Below are positions 1 through 9,064 of a stretch of 36,426 nt of DNA, piece by piece. The translations under genes and the position numbers were made by a program. The notes under the pieces were generated by a model. The model was given only the letters and a program-made list of their open reading frames with translations, ran no database searches and was not told the origin of the DNA. The first letter of the stretch is position 1, and the number at the start of each line of letters is the position of its first letter. Source of the stretch: Vulcanimicrobiota bacterium (lineage in GTDB: Bacteria; Vulcanimicrobiota; Vulcanimicrobiia; Vulcanimicrobiales; Vulcanimicrobiaceae); assembly GCA_027315245.1 (NCBI GenBank), contig DAHUYK010000040.1, positions 1 to 36,426 on the forward strand, in the 5' to 3' direction.

Positions 1-97
1 GCGCTGTTGGGTCTTCCACCCGGGGGCCAAATGTGCGGGCATCGGTGAGCGAATACGTCGAGGGCCGCGGAGGCTTCGCCTCCGCGGTTCTTGCTTA
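1..97. other. Left-edge stretch downstream of the WYL regulator
   Basis: This stretch lies before the first gene and contains the hairpin listed separately. All plus frames are open for a short distance from the edge, with stops at 46-48 in frame 1 and 108-110 in frame 3. The tail of an upstream plus-strand gene could therefore be present, but I cannot tell which frame is real and do not call it. Confidence 0.4.
65..87. terminator. Hairpin terminator with TTCG-containing loop
   Basis: A perfect 9-bp GC-rich stem (CCGCGGAGG / CCTCCGCGG) closes on the loop CTTCG. On the plus strand it is followed by the T-rich stretch TTCTTGCTT, as expected for an intrinsic terminator of a gene entering from the left. 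It also lies 10 nt past the stop of the minus-strand WYL gene, so it may act in both directions, although no T-run follows on the minus side. Confidence 0.6.
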
Positions 98-1090
98 CTA
101 GACCGCGATGGCGGCCCGGTACTTCTCTGCGATCGACTCCGCGAGTGCGCCGATGCGGTTGCGAATCTCGGCCGGACCGAGGACCTCGGCTTGGTCGCCC
201 CAGCCGAGTACCCAACGAACGAGTTCGTCGGCATCGTCGACATGAAAGACGATCTCGGCAGACCCGTCGGCTCCGCGCGTGACGTCCCGCTCCGCGACGA
301 CGCGGGCGGCAATCGCCGCCTTCGCGACGCGCTGCGCGAAGCGCACGCGCACTTCTGCGGGAGAGCCGCCGTGAAGCACGCCGCTGATGGACGATGCGGC
401 CCATTGTTCGATATCGAAGCTCGTGGGCTTGACAAACGTCTGGCCCAGGGTTTCGACGCTGCGAATGCTGTCGACGGCGAAGCTGCGACGATCCTTACGA
501 GAGTGATCGAAGGCGATGCAATAGATGCGCCCCGAGCTTGCCACGAAGCCGTACGGGTCGACGATGCGCGTGCTCTCCTTGCCGACGTTGTCGGCGTAGT
601 CGAAGCGCACGCTGCGTCCGTTACGTTCCGCCGCCGACAGAAGCGCGAAGGCTCGCTCGCCGTGCTCGTCGAGGCGGATCTCAGAGAGACGGAAAGCCAC
701 GGTAGCGTGGCCGTTCGTTTGCGCCCTGCCGTTGCCGGCCGCCGACATCTTCTTCGTCACGTCCGCGATCGAGGCGCCGATCGTGCCTCCGATTGAGTGA
801 GCGATCGAGCGCAGCGCAACGAGGCCGAAGAGTTCTCCGTTCGACAGCGCAAGGCGCTTGAGGCTGTACCCTTCCGCGAAGCGATACGTATTCGTCGTGC
901 GATCGAAGTGCCAGGGAAACTCGGCCGCGGCCAAGATCGCAAGGTACCGGCGCAAGCTGCGGGTGCTCGGTCGCCTTCCACCGGCTTCGGCAACGCGATC
1001 CTTCAGCGATTCGAAGCTATGCCGCCCCTCGTCGATGGCATTGAGCAGGCGGACGAGCAGGACGATTTTTGGCTCAGTCGTGCGCTCCAT
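98..1090 (-). CDS. WYL-domain transcriptional regulator (HTH + WYL + C-terminal WCX-like region)
   Basis: This is a predicted DNA-binding regulator of 330 aa, close to the usual 310-340 aa of the YafY/WYL family. The N-terminal ~75 residues look like a winged helix-turn-helix (RPSTRSLRRYLAILAAAE). The WYL domain follows at about residues 140-210 (RFDYADN, IVDPYGFVASSGRIYCIAFD, RSFAVDSI). The C-terminal ~90 residues match the WCX extension (VRWVLGWGDQAEVLGP). WYL domains are known as ligand sensors, often for nucleic acids or nucleotides, in stress, DNA-damage or defence circuits; the ligand here is unknown. The ORF track begins 20 codons upstream at a TTG. I prefer the ATG of MERTTEPK because the earlier residues do not look conserved. 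The gene lies 67 nt downstream of the Ig-like gene on the same strand and may share the clpC transcript. Confidence 0.85.
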   Translation of the reverse strand: MERTTEPKIVLLVRLLNAIDEGRHSFESLKDRVAEAGGRRPSTRSLRRYLAILAAAEFPWHFDRTTNTYRFAEGYSLKRLALSNGELFGLVALRSIAHSIGGTIGASIADVTKKMSAAGNGRAQTNGHATVAFRLSEIRLDEHGERAFALLSAAERNGRSVRFDYADNVGKESTRIVDPYGFVASSGRIYCIAFDHSRKDRRSFAVDSIRSVETLGQTFVKPTSFDIEQWAASSISGVLHGGSPAEVRVRFAQRVAKAAIAARVVAERDVTRGADGSAEIVFHVDDADELVRWVLGWGDQAEVLGPAEIRNRIGALAESIAEKYRAAIAV

Positions 1091-1157
1091 AGAAATGGCA
1101 TACTGCCCGCGCTGCTCGTTGCCTGTGCCAAAAGTAGCGCACTCTATCAATTCTTGC

Positions 1158-2642
1158 TCAATTCCCCGCTGGCGCGCCCTGCAGCTGCTCCGGGAAGCAG
1201 CCGTCAGGCGATCGGATCGGGGGAGTCTGCGGCTGCGGCGGCGTGGCCGTGATGCCGAGGGTGAGCGGATAGCTGGATGCGCCGTCGGTCATCGTCTCGA
1301 TCCGCACCTCATAGGTGGCATGCGGCTGCAGCCCATAGGCTTGGATCTCGTAGGCGACTGGCAGACGCGCGCATCCGAGCTGGACGAGTGAACCGTCGAC
1401 GAGGAAGCTCGAGCGCACGGAACCACCCGACGGCTGCTCGTAGAGGTATGCGTTCGCCTCTGTGTCCGTGGGATTGACGAGGGTGAAGACGATGTGCCGC
1501 AGCACGCCGTATCCGCCAAAGTCGTGACCCGCAGCCCCTGCCGGCGCGCTCGGCGGCGTTCCAGCACCGTAGGTCACCGTCGCATCAGGGCCGCCGGCGG
1601 CATAGGTCGCCTCGGCCCGGCCAAAGCCGGTCAAATCGAAAACCCCCGTCCGATGGTGTCCGTCTCCGGGAAGCAGCGACGTCGCCGGCGCGGCTGCACC
1701 CGGGACATGGCTGAGCACTGTCATGCTCACCGGGCCACCGGAGAGCACCCGCAGGTACAAGCACTCGGCGACGTGCTGACCGTTCGTGCTGGGCGTATCG
1801 TGGAGCACGTACGGCACACCAGGCTCGAGCGCAAGAACGAGACCCTCGTCGCGAGGTTCCTCTTCGAGGTACTGCACACCAACGGCGTGTCCGACCGACA
1901 TGACGTCGGCGCTCGCACCCGCGATCGCGTCGATCGTCTGGATCCTCGTCGCTACCGGCGACTGGAGGACGACTGAAAAATAGAGCGCATCGTCCGTGTC
2001 TTCGTGATACGTGTAGAGATGAACCGGCGCCGCCTGCGTCACCACCCCGCGGTAGAGCGCGCCGGCTGCATCGACGCTCTCGGGATCGTCGTCATAGAAC
2101 AGCAGCTGCGCCGGCTGCTGAACGAGCGGTACGTCCTGCACCGTAACGTTCGTGACACCGCTCTGATCGAAGTACGCGGGATCGCCGCCGATCTGCACGG
2201 GAACCGGGATGCTCGCGGTAACACCGGGTGCCATCGGCGGCGGTGATGGCGACGTAATCGTCGTCTGCGCGCCGGGCGCCGCAAGCGCGGCCTTGCCGAC
2301 GGCCGCCGCAATCTGCGCCGACAGCCAGGCTGGATCGACGGGGTTCCCCGTGACCGTCAGCGAGAGCGCAGCGGGAACGGTCCCCGCGTTGAAGGCGACG
2401 CGGACGGGGATCGTCGCGCTGTCTCCCACGGCGTCGACGAGCTGCAGGACGTCGTTGCCCGTCGCCTGTGTCGCAGTAAGCGTCACTTGCGTACCCGCAT
2501 CATTCACCTTCGCGACCACGAGCCCCGACTGGAGCGTGGCGGTCAACGGCGGCACGGTACCGCTCACGACGATCGTCACCTGCTGCGCGGGGTTCATTTC
2601 GACCGAGGTGAGACTCGTGACGAGGGCGGCAACCGCGAGCAC
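1158..2642 (-). CDS. Secreted protein of unknown function with N-terminal Ig-like beta domain
   Basis: I do not recognise this 494-aa protein as a named family. The first ~15 residues are hydrophobic and signal-like (MLAVAALVTSLTSVEM) but lack the usual positive charges. Residues ~20-105 are rich in Val, Thr and Gly and resemble a bacterial Ig-like or BACON beta-sandwich (VTIVVSGTVPPLTATLQSG). The rest is also beta-rich and low in Lys, with few Cys, which suits an extracytoplasmic protein. The start is GTG at 2642, only 12 nt after the clpC stop. A strong ribosome site (AAGGGGG, 7 nt spacing) straddles the clpC TAA, so co-transcription with clpC is very likely. A role in envelope proteostasis would be speculation. 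Confidence 0.7.
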   Translation of the reverse strand: MLAVAALVTSLTSVEMNPAQQVTIVVSGTVPPLTATLQSGLVVAKVNDAGTQVTLTATQATGNDVLQLVDAVGDSATIPVRVAFNAGTVPAALSLTVTGNPVDPAWLSAQIAAAVGKAALAAPGAQTTITSPSPPPMAPGVTASIPVPVQIGGDPAYFDQSGVTNVTVQDVPLVQQPAQLLFYDDDPESVDAAGALYRGVVTQAAPVHLYTYHEDTDDALYFSVVLQSPVATRIQTIDAIAGASADVMSVGHAVGVQYLEEEPRDEGLVLALEPGVPYVLHDTPSTNGQHVAECLYLRVLSGGPVSMTVLSHVPGAAAPATSLLPGDGHHRTGVFDLTGFGRAEATYAAGGPDATVTYGAGTPPSAPAGAAGHDFGGYGVLRHIVFTLVNPTDTEANAYLYEQPSGGSVRSSFLVDGSLVQLGCARLPVAYEIQAYGLQPHATYEVRIETMTDGASSYPLTLGITATPPQPQTPPIRSPDGCFPEQLQGAPAGN

Positions 2643-2654
2643 GGCGCAGCCCCC

Positions 2655-5144
2655 TTAGCTGATCGCGGGCTCCGGCGCCGCCGGTGCCTCGACCGACGGA
2701 ATTTTGGTGAACTTCAACTTTTCGGCGTCGCCTTCATCGATGTCGGCGAGGATGTGATCGCCGCTCTGGAACGTCCCTTTGAGCATTTCCTCGGCGATTT
2801 CATCCTCGACACTGCGCTGAATCGCACGCCGCAGCGGCCGCGCGCCGAACTGCGGGTCCCAACCTTTGCGCGCGAGCAACGCTTTTGCGGCGTCGGTGAC
2901 CTTCAGGTACATGTCCTGAGCGCGCACCTCGCGCATGACCTTTTCGAGCTCGAGGCTAACGATCTTTTCGATCTCCTCGCGCGTGAGCTGATGGAAGACG
3001 ACGACTTCGTCGACGCGGTTGAGGAACTCGGGGCGGAACGTCGTCTTTACCTCCTCGAGAATCCTGTTCTTCATGCGCTCGTACGCGCGTTGCGCGTCTT
3101 CACCGCTCGTCTTCTGCAGGCGAAAGCCGATGTCGCTCGTCGTCTGCATGCCCGTCGCGCCGATATTCGACGTCATGATGATGACGCTGTTCTTGAAGTC
3201 GACCTGGCGCCCCTGAGAGTCCGTCAGACGTCCGTCGTCGAGCATTTGGAGCAGCAGGTTGAAGACGTCGGGATGCGCCTTCTCGATTTCGTCGAGGAGC
3301 ACGACCGAGTACGGACGCCGGCGCACCGCTTCGGTGAGCTGGCCCCCTTCTTCGTATCCGACGTATCCCGGAGGCGCCCCGACGAGACGGCTCACGGCGT
3401 ATTTCTCCATATACTCCGACATGTCGATGCGCACCATCGACTCTTCGTCATCGAAGAGAAACGCCGCAACGCTCCGCGCAACTTCGGTTTTGCCGACGCC
3501 CGTCGGCCCGAGAAAGATGAATGACCCGATCGGGCGACTCGGGTTCTTGAGCCCGGCACGCGAGCGGCGTATCGCGCGCGTGACGACTTCGATCGCCTCG
3601 TCTTGGCCGACGACGCGCGTATGCAGCTCTTCCTTCATGTTCAGCAGCTTCTCGGTCTCGGCTTGCGCGAGCCGGCTCACCGGAATCTTCGTCCAGGACC
3701 CGACGATCTCGGCGATGTGATCGGCCGTCACCTTGAGCACGCGCTCCGTCGCGCGCTTCTCCTTCCACTCTTGGTCGACGCGAGCGCGCTCGAGCCGCAG
3801 CTTCTCCTCGCGATCGCGGATGACCGCGGCGCGATCGAACTCCTGGTTGCCGACGACGCTCTCTTTTTCTGCGACGATCTTGCGCAACTGTGCATCGATC
3901 TCGCGAACCTCCGGCGGCGGAAGCGTGGCCTGTAGGCGCACGCGCGAACTCGCCTCGTCGATGAGGTCGACGGCCTTGTCGGGCAAAAAGCGGTCGGTAA
4001 TATACCGGTCGCCCAGGCGCGCGGCAGCCGAGAGCGCTTCGTCCGTAATCTGTACCTTGTGGTGCGCTTCGTACCGGTCGCGCAAGCCCTTGAGGATCTC
4101 GATCGTTTCATCGACCGTTGGTTCGCCGACCATCACCGGCTGGAACCGTCGCTCGAGTGCGGAATCCTTTTCGATGTACTTGCGAAACTCGTTCAACGTG
4201 GTGGCGCCGATGCACTGGAGTTCGCCGCGTGCCAGCGCCGGCTTGATGATGTTGCTCGCGTCGATCGCGCCTTCGGCCGCACCGGCGCCGACGAGCGTGT
4301 GCAACTCGTCGATGAAGAGAATGATTTCCCCCGCGGCGTTGCGGATCTCGTCCATGACGCGCTTCATGCGCTCTTCGAACTCACCCCGGTACTTCGTGCC
4401 GGCAACGAGGCCTGCGAGGTCGAGGGTGATGACGCGCCGGTCGCGCAGCGGTTCGGGAATTTCACCCTTGATGACGCGCTGCGCGAGCCCTTCCGCGATG
4501 GCGGTCTTGCCGACGCCAGGCTCGCCGATGAGCGCGGGATTATTCTTCGTACGTCGCGAGAGTATCTGAATGACCCGCTCGATCTCGAGATTGCGACCGA
4601 TCACCGGATCCAGCTTCGCATCGCGCGCGAGTTGCGTGAGATCGCGCCCGTATGCGTCGAGCGTCGGCGTCTTCCCTTTGCCCTTCGGGGCCGGCGGCTG
4701 ACCCTCGGCGCCAAGCAGCGACGTCGTCTGCACGCGCACCTTCGCCGGATCGACGCCAAGATTCGTGAGCACGCGCGCGGCGACGCCCTCGCCTTCGCGA
4801 ATCAATCCGAGAAGCAGATGCTCCGTGCCGATGTAGTTGTGGTTGAGTTGCCGCGCTTCCTCGAACGCAAGCTCGATGACGCGCTTCGCGCGCGGCGTGA
4901 AGACCATTTCTTGCTGCACGGTCTGACCGCCGCGTCCGACGATCGCTTCGACCTCTTGGCGCACCTTCGCCAAGTTGACGCCCAGCGACTCGAGCACTTT
5001 GGCGGCGAGGCTCTCTCCCTCGGAGATGATTCCGAGCAGAATGTGCTCCGTCCCGATATAGTTGTTGCCGAGACGCTGCGCTTCTTCTTGCGCGAGCACG
5101 ATGCTGCGGCGAGCGCGCTCGGTGAACGGTTCCCACATCGACAT
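2655..5144 (-). CDS. clpC: ATP-dependent Clp protease ATPase subunit ClpC
   Basis: ClpC is a cytoplasmic Hsp100 unfoldase that feeds substrates to ClpP. This 829-aa copy has the full architecture. Two Clp_N repeats occupy residues ~1-145 (GTEHILLGI and GTEHLLLGL). AAA+ domain 1 has Walker A GEPGVGKT at 207-214 and Walker [14 protein letters not shown]/coiled-coil middle region ([18 protein letters not shown]) distinguishes ClpC from ClpA and ClpB. AAA+ domain 2 has Walker A GPTGVGKT and [11 protein letters not shown], followed by the ClpB-D2-small C-terminal domain ([11 protein letters not shown]). The start gives [13 protein letters not shown], matching the family N-terminus; an internal ATG two codons later is possible. 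ClpC of this kind is typical of Firmicutes, Actinobacteria and Cyanobacteria. No ctsR, mcsA or mcsB lies upstream. The gene probably heads an operon with the Ig-like gene. Confidence 0.97.
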   Translation of the reverse strand: MSMWEPFTERARRSIVLAQEEAQRLGNNYIGTEHILLGIISEGESLAAKVLESLGVNLAKVRQEVEAIVGRGGQTVQQEMVFTPRAKRVIELAFEEARQLNHNYIGTEHLLLGLIREGEGVAARVLTNLGVDPAKVRVQTTSLLGAEGQPPAPKGKGKTPTLDAYGRDLTQLARDAKLDPVIGRNLEIERVIQILSRRTKNNPALIGEPGVGKTAIAEGLAQRVIKGEIPEPLRDRRVITLDLAGLVAGTKYRGEFEERMKRVMDEIRNAAGEIILFIDELHTLVGAGAAEGAIDASNIIKPALARGELQCIGATTLNEFRKYIEKDSALERRFQPVMVGEPTVDETIEILKGLRDRYEAHHKVQITDEALSAAARLGDRYITDRFLPDKAVDLIDEASSRVRLQATLPPPEVREIDAQLRKIVAEKESVVGNQEFDRAAVIRDREEKLRLERARVDQEWKEKRATERVLKVTADHIAEIVGSWTKIPVSRLAQAETEKLLNMKEELHTRVVGQDEAIEVVTRAIRRSRAGLKNPSRPIGSFIFLGPTGVGKTEVARSVAAFLFDDEESMVRIDMSEYMEKYAVSRLVGAPPGYVGYEEGGQLTEAVRRRPYSVVLLDEIEKAHPDVFNLLLQMLDDGRLTDSQGRQVDFKNSVIIMTSNIGATGMQTTSDIGFRLQKTSGEDAQRAYERMKNRILEEVKTTFRPEFLNRVDEVVVFHQLTREEIEKIVSLELEKVMREVRAQDMYLKVTDAAKALLARKGWDPQFGARPLRRAIQRSVEDEIAEEMLKGTFQSGDHILADIDEGDAEKLKFTKIPSVEAPAAPEPAIS

Positions 5145-5210
5145 ATCAGTATCTTACCAAACTCTCGACGCTGCGCCATGGTTGCCGCAGCGTGCCATCA
5201 TAGCGAACGT

Positions 5211-5657
5211 TCACAGGCTGAATCGTAGGCCGGCAAAGCCCGCGGTCGTACCCCCGGCCTGCAAGCCTTGATAGAGCCGTAACTCGACCGACGCGTGCGG
5301 TGCAATCGGTTTTCCGCCGAAGACCGTGAGCACAGGGCCGGTCGTCCTGCCAATCGAGAGGTCGCCGATACCTGCTCCGATCCCCACGTACGCACCGCCG
5401 AAGCCGGCGCCGGAGAGACCGCGTAACTCGCCCGTAATCGCATACCCGCCTTGCCTGGTGACCGGGACGAGCAGAGTCGCCTGCAGACTGATGGGCACCA
5501 CCGGAATCGAAGACGACGTGCTGATCATGACGGCTCCGCCGCTCTGCGCCGGTGAGGTGCCGACCCAGCCACCGCCCGCTACCGACACGTCCGCTTGCGC
5601 GAGAACGGGAACTCCACACAGTAAAGTAAGTAGTGCGAGGAGGAGCGTTTTCCGCAT
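5211..5657 (-). CDS. Small exported protein, probable outer-membrane beta-barrel
   Basis: This is a 148-aa protein with a clear Sec signal peptide (MRKTLLLALLTLLCGVPVLAQA). The mature part is rich in Gly, Ser, Thr and Val with alternating hydrophobic residues (GAGFGGAYVGIGAGIGDLSIG), and it ends GFAGLRFSL. Such alternation and a hydrophobic last residue are typical of small outer-membrane barrels. A purine-rich ribosome site (GGGGGAGGA) directly precedes the ATG. It lies 66 nt upstream of clpC on the same strand. I cannot name a family; function is unknown. Confidence 0.7.
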   Translation of the reverse strand: MRKTLLLALLTLLCGVPVLAQADVSVAGGGWVGTSPAQSGGAVMISTSSSIPVVPISLQATLLVPVTRQGGYAITGELRGLSGAGFGGAYVGIGAGIGDLSIGRTTGPVLTVFGGKPIAPHASVELRLYQGLQAGGTTAGFAGLRFSL

Positions 5658-5714
5658 TCCTCCCCCTTTTCACACGGGGAATCGGGACCCTCCGGCTCCA
5701 ATGGGGTTCGTCCG

Positions 5715-6026
5715 ATGCCAACCGTGCAAGAAGTCCGCGATGCCCTCGTCGAGGTCAAAGATCCTGAGCTCAACCTTGGGATTCTGGAGCTCGGCCTCGT
5801 TTACGACGTAACGGTCGAAGGCGATAGCGGTGAGAACGTGACCGTACTCATGACGCTAACGTCTCCGATGTGTCCCGTCGGACCGCTCTTCAAAAAATCC
5901 GTCGAAGACCGCGTGCTCGCAATCGACGGCGTGAAAAGCGCAAAGGCGGAGATCACCTTCACGCCGCCGTGGGATCCCGCCACGATGGCGAGCGACGACG
6001 TGAAAGCCATGCTCGGAATCTGGTAA
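5715..6026 (+). CDS. MIP18/DUF59 (SufT/PaaD-like) iron-sulfur assembly protein
   Basis: This is a 103-aa cytoplasmic protein of the MIP18 (formerly DUF59) family, which helps assemble or deliver Fe-S clusters. The family hallmarks are DPELNLGILELGLVYDV near the N-terminus, TSPMCPVGP with its conserved cysteine in the middle, and the C-terminal TFTPPWDP. Length and motifs are complete. Members include SufT and the N-terminal domain of Mrp/ApbC; PaaD is a phenylacetate-specific relative. No suf or paa genes are in the window, so the exact client is unknown. The gene is convergent with the barrel gene on its right, with only 3 nt between stop codons. Confidence 0.88.
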   Translation: MPTVQEVRDALVEVKDPELNLGILELGLVYDVTVEGDSGENVTVLMTLTSPMCPVGPLFKKSVEDRVLAIDGVKSAKAEITFTPPWDPATMASDDVKAMLGIW

Positions 6027-6038
6027 CGCCTACAGGCG
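6027..6038. terminator. Small palindrome between convergent genes
   Basis: CGCCTACAGGCG starts immediately after the TAA of the SufT-like gene and covers the stop codon of the convergent barrel gene. It could form a 4-5 bp hairpin on either strand. The stem is short and has no T-run, so terminator function is weakly supported. Confidence 0.3.
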
Positions 6039-6686
6039 AACGTTGAGCGTCGCGCGGTACGTGCTGGCTTGAATGTTCGAGAAGTAGCGCGTCGAGAAGA
6101 ACGAGTCGGACGGCCGGAAACTCGTGCTTCCGAGGTGATCGAAGATGTACTCGATGCGTCCGCTTGAGTGCGAGGAGAACGCGTACTCCAGGCCTGCACC
6201 GGCGTTGTAACCGCCCAGCGTGTTCGTCTGGTTCGAGCTGTGTCCCGCGAACGGGGCTTGACTCTGCAACTGCAGGTTCAATGCGGCCTGGCTCCAGCCG
6301 CCGGCGACGTAGAACATCCACGCTCCCTCGGTGACGCCGAAGCGGACACGCGCGCGCAAACTCGTGCCTTCCGCGACGGAGTTGACGACGGGATCGGGCG
6401 CAAATGTAAGTGACGATGAGGGCGAACCTGCCAGAAGGCCGCTGTACTCAGCCTCGAGCCCTATGACGGTCGTGCCCTTCTGCACGTTGAAGCCGGCCAG
6501 AAAACCGTCAATCGTCGCCGAAGGCACCGGATTGAAGCTCACGCCGGTGGTGCCGATCGTCGCGTTTGCCGTCGTCGACGAGCCGCCGGCCAGGACGCCT
6601 GCGTAGAAGCCGGACCAGTCTTGCGCTAGCGCGGCGCCCGTCGAGATCGCACAAAGCGCAGCGGTTGCCAAAAGAACTCGGAGCAT
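6030..6686 (-). CDS. Outer-membrane beta-barrel protein (Omp25/opacity-like)
   Basis: This 218-aa protein starts with a Sec signal peptide ([21 protein letters not shown]). The mature N-terminus [15 protein letters not shown] is typical of the eight-stranded porin or opacity-type outer-membrane barrels of PF13505 (DWxGFYxG). Amphipathic beta strands follow, and the last strand is [11 protein letters not shown]. Its role is probably structural or adhesive at the outer membrane. The ORF track starts 34 codons upstream. I chose the ATG at 6686 because the signal peptide begins there and AAAGGAAAGGAAGG lies just upstream. It is divergent from pccB and supports a diderm envelope. Confidence 0.8.
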   Translation of the reverse strand: MLRVLLATAALCAISTGAALAQDWSGFYAGVLAGGSSTTANATIGTTGVSFNPVPSATIDGFLAGFNVQKGTTVIGLEAEYSGLLAGSPSSSLTFAPDPVVNSVAEGTSLRARVRFGVTEGAWMFYVAGGWSQAALNLQLQSQAPFAGHSSNQTNTLGGYNAGAGLEYAFSSHSSGRIEYIFDHLGSTSFRPSDSFFSTRYFSNIQASTYRATLNVRL

Positions 6687-6707
6687 GTCGTGCCTTCCTT
6701 TCCTTTC

Positions 6708-6719
6708 GTTCGAGAACGT
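6708..6719. promoter_or_regulatory. Short inverted repeat in the barrel/pccB divergent region
   Basis: CGTTCGAGAACG is a perfect 5-bp inverted repeat around GA, located 22 nt upstream of the barrel gene start. It could be an operator half-site pair. There is no independent evidence beyond symmetry and position. Confidence 0.25.
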
Positions 6720-6765
6720 AGGCCGTCGCCGATTCCTTGAACGAGCAGGCGCCTTCTCCCTTTCG

Positions 6766-6788
6766 GTGCAGGGGCGAGCGGCCTGCAC
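6766..6788. promoter_or_regulatory. Inverted repeat before pccB
   Basis: GTGCAGG and CCTGCAC form a perfect 7-bp inverted repeat separated by 9 nt, ending 16 nt before the proposed GTG start of pccB. It could be a leader hairpin affecting initiation or an operator for the propionate operon. No consensus promoter is evident between 6687 and 6804. Confidence 0.35.
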
Positions 6789-6804
6789 GGCGAGCCATAC
6801 CAGC

Positions 6805-8358
6805 GTGAAGAGCCGCGCCGAACGCTACGACGAACTGACGGCCAAACGCTCCCAATCCCTGGTACCCGCCGGCACGGACGCGGTTGCCCGTCAACACGCA
6901 CGCGGCAAGCGGACCGCGCGCGAGCGGATCGAGATGCTCGTCGACGAGGCGTCCTTCACTGAGCTCGACCGCTTCGTCGTGCATCGCACGAACGCGTTCG
7001 GCCTGGACGAGAGAGAGTTTCTCGGCGACGGCGTCATCACGGGCTGCGCGAGCATCGACGGACGCCGCGTCTTCCTTTTCTCTCAAGACTTCACCGTGCT
7101 AGGTGGATCGCTCGGAGAAGCCTTCGCTGAGAAGATCTGCAAGGTCATGGATCTCGCCGTGCGGACCGGCGCGCCGGTCATCGGTATCAACGACTCCGGC
7201 GGCGCGCGCATTCAGGAGGGCGTCGTCTCGCTCGGCGGCTACGCGGAGATCTTCTGGCGCAACGTGCAGGCGAGCGGGATCGTGCCGCAGATCAGCCTCA
7301 TTGCCGGGCCGTGCGCCGGGGGCGCCGTCTATTCACCGGCCATCACCGACTTCATCATCATGACGCAAGCCGTCTCGCAGATGTTCATTACCGGCCCGGA
7401 CATCATCAAGACGGTAACCGGAGAGGACGTCTCGTTCGAAGAGCTCGGAGGCGCGACGACGCACGCCACACGCAGCGGCGTCGCGCATCTCGTCGCTGCG
7501 GACGAAGAGGACCTCATGGCGCAGACGCGCATCTTGCTCTCGTACCTGCCGCAGAATAATCTTGACGATCCCCCGCGGTACGCGAGCGACGACGACCCGC
7601 GCCGCGAGGCACCCGAGCTCGACACGCTCGTTCCGGACGCGCCCAACAAGCCATACGACATGCAGGCCGCCATCGCCGCCGTGCTCGACGACGCAGAATT
7701 CTTCGAAATTCACGCTCGCTATGCTTGCAATATCGTCTGCGGCTTCGGACGCATCGAAGGCCGGAGCGTGGGCGTCGTCGCCAATCAGCCTAGCGTGCTC
7801 GCCGGCGTGCTCGACATTGCGTCATCCGTCAAAGCGGCGCGTTTCGTTCGGTTCTGCGACGCCTTCAACATCCCATTGCTTACCTTCGTCGACGTTCCAG
7901 GGTTTTTGCCAGGCATCGGCCAGGAACACGGCGGTATCATCTTGCATGGGGCGAAGCTGCTCTACGCGTTCGCGGAAGCAACGGTTCCCAAAGTCACGGT
8001 CATCACGCGCAAAGCCTACGGCGGCGCCTACGACGTCATGGCGAGCAAACACATCCGCGCCGACGTCAATGTAGCCTGGCCGACCGCGGAGATCGCGGTG
8101 ATGGGCGCCGAAGGCGCCGTGAAGACGATCTTCCGGCGTGAGATCGCCGCCGCGAAGGACCCCGCGGCGAAGACGCAGCAACTCATCGACGAGTACACGG
8201 AACGCTTTGCGAACCCGTACATCGCGGCACAGCGCGGTTACGTCGACGACGTGATCGAGGCGCGCCGTACGCGTCCGGTCGTCGCCCAAGCGTTGCGCAT
8301 GCTCGAAAACAAACGTGTCGACCGTCCGAAGCGCAAGCACGGCAACATCCCGCTATGA
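6805..8358 (+). CDS. pccB: Acyl-CoA (propionyl-CoA) carboxylase carboxyltransferase beta subunit
   Basis: The enzyme transfers CO2 from carboxybiotin to propionyl-CoA (possibly also acetyl-CoA), giving methylmalonyl-CoA. At 517 aa it matches PccB/AccD5 length. It has two crotonase-type halves with [11 protein letters not shown] in the first and [19 protein letters not shown] and [14 protein letters not shown] in the second. The Asp in GGAYDVM is, as I recall, the residue that favours propionyl-CoA in the Streptomyces enzyme. The context with methylmalonyl-CoA mutase and epimerase agrees. The ORF track starts at 6685, but the first 40 residues are unlike the family, and the GTG beginning [11 protein letters not shown] fits better, though without a strong ribosome site. 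It heads a seven-gene operon. Confidence 0.92.
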   Translation: MKSRAERYDELTAKRSQSLVPAGTDAVARQHARGKRTARERIEMLVDEASFTELDRFVVHRTNAFGLDEREFLGDGVITGCASIDGRRVFLFSQDFTVLGGSLGEAFAEKICKVMDLAVRTGAPVIGINDSGGARIQEGVVSLGGYAEIFWRNVQASGIVPQISLIAGPCAGGAVYSPAITDFIIMTQAVSQMFITGPDIIKTVTGEDVSFEELGGATTHATRSGVAHLVAADEEDLMAQTRILLSYLPQNNLDDPPRYASDDDPRREAPELDTLVPDAPNKPYDMQAAIAAVLDDAEFFEIHARYACNIVCGFGRIEGRSVGVVANQPSVLAGVLDIASSVKAARFVRFCDAFNIPLLTFVDVPGFLPGIGQEHGGIILHGAKLLYAFAEATVPKVTVITRKAYGGAYDVMASKHIRADVNVAWPTAEIAVMGAEGAVKTIFRREIAAAKDPAAKTQQLIDEYTERFANPYIAAQRGYVDDVIEARRTRPVVAQALRMLENKRVDRPKRKHGNIPL

Positions 8359-8374
8359 GGAGTGCAGCACGACG

Positions 8375-9064
8375 ATGAAGCTTAGCAGGAAGGAACTCCT
8401 CGTGGCCGGCGCGGGCGTTGCCATGACGCCGCTCGCTGCGGGCTGCGCGCGGCCCGCGCGTGGCGCGGTCGCTCCGTTTGCGTTCGATCGCACGCGATTC
8501 GATGCGATCCTCGCAAAGCCGGCGCGGCACCGGCAGTGCTGCGGCGCAACGAAAGTCGAGGGCGGGGCGGTGCTGCACGCAATGGTTGCGACGATGTATG
8601 CATACGAGTTCGACCTCGCGGAAGGGCCCGGAACGGTCCACGAGGTTGCGGTGCTCTACCAGCCTGACGGGATTATTCTGGGACTCAACGACGCCATGTG
8701 GGATTCGATGGTTCTGCCGGCGCTGCCCCGGCTCTCCGACTACTTCAAGTCCGATCTGTCGCTGCACCGGCCGCGGGGGGCTCATCGCGGTAATCCGTAC
8801 CTGCACCGCCAGCGCGGTACGGCGTTGCAAGACGACGTATCGATCGAGGCGCTCGTGGCGCGCGGTGCAAACTTCTTCGTCTGCAACAATGCGCTGCTCG
8901 GCCTCGCCGACACGCTCGCGACCACCCTGCACGAAGAGAGTCATCGCGTCTACACGCGTTTGATCGCGAACCTCGTGCCCGGAGCGATGGCCGTTCCCGC
9001 AGGCGTCATGGCAATCAACGCCTGTCAGGAGGCTCACTTTACCTACCTGCAGGTGAACGTGTGA
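8375..9064 (+). CDS. Exported DsrE-like superfamily protein with Tat/lipoprotein-like leader
   Basis: This 229-aa protein begins MKLSRKELLVAGAGVAMTPLAAGC. That leader resembles a Tat signal (SRKELL instead of a full RR) and also ends in a lipobox-like LAAGC. The body resembles DsrE/DsrF-like proteins with Tat leaders: RHRQCCGATKVEGG early, LQDDVSIEALVARGANFFVCNNA in the middle, and VPAGVMAINACQEAHFTYLQV at the end. These are alpha/beta proteins linked in other settings to sulfur relay, but this subgroup has no firm function. Cysteines at CC, FFVCNN and INACQ could be functional. It starts 16 nt after pccB with GGAG upstream, and its TGA overlaps the GTG of fabI by 4 nt. Why an exported protein sits inside a propionate operon is unclear. 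Confidence 0.65.
   Translation: MKLSRKELLVAGAGVAMTPLAAGCARPARGAVAPFAFDRTRFDAILAKPARHRQCCGATKVEGGAVLHAMVATMYAYEFDLAEGPGTVHEVAVLYQPDGIILGLNDAMWDSMVLPALPRLSDYFKSDLSLHRPRGAHRGNPYLHRQRGTALQDDVSIEALVARGANFFVCNNALLGLADTLATTLHEESHRVYTRLIANLVPGAMAVPAGVMAINACQEAHFTYLQVNV

Noticed and set aside
5187-5225. Possible third REP-like repeat (shadow peptide HHSERSQAES)
   Set aside because: The DNA does not match the TGTCATCCCGAGCG core; it is the 3' coding end of the small barrel gene and the spacer before clpC.
4059-5228. 389-aa plus-strand ORF opposite clpC
   Set aside because: It is antisense to a certain clpC gene, has no recognisable motif, and has the usual high-GC shadow composition.
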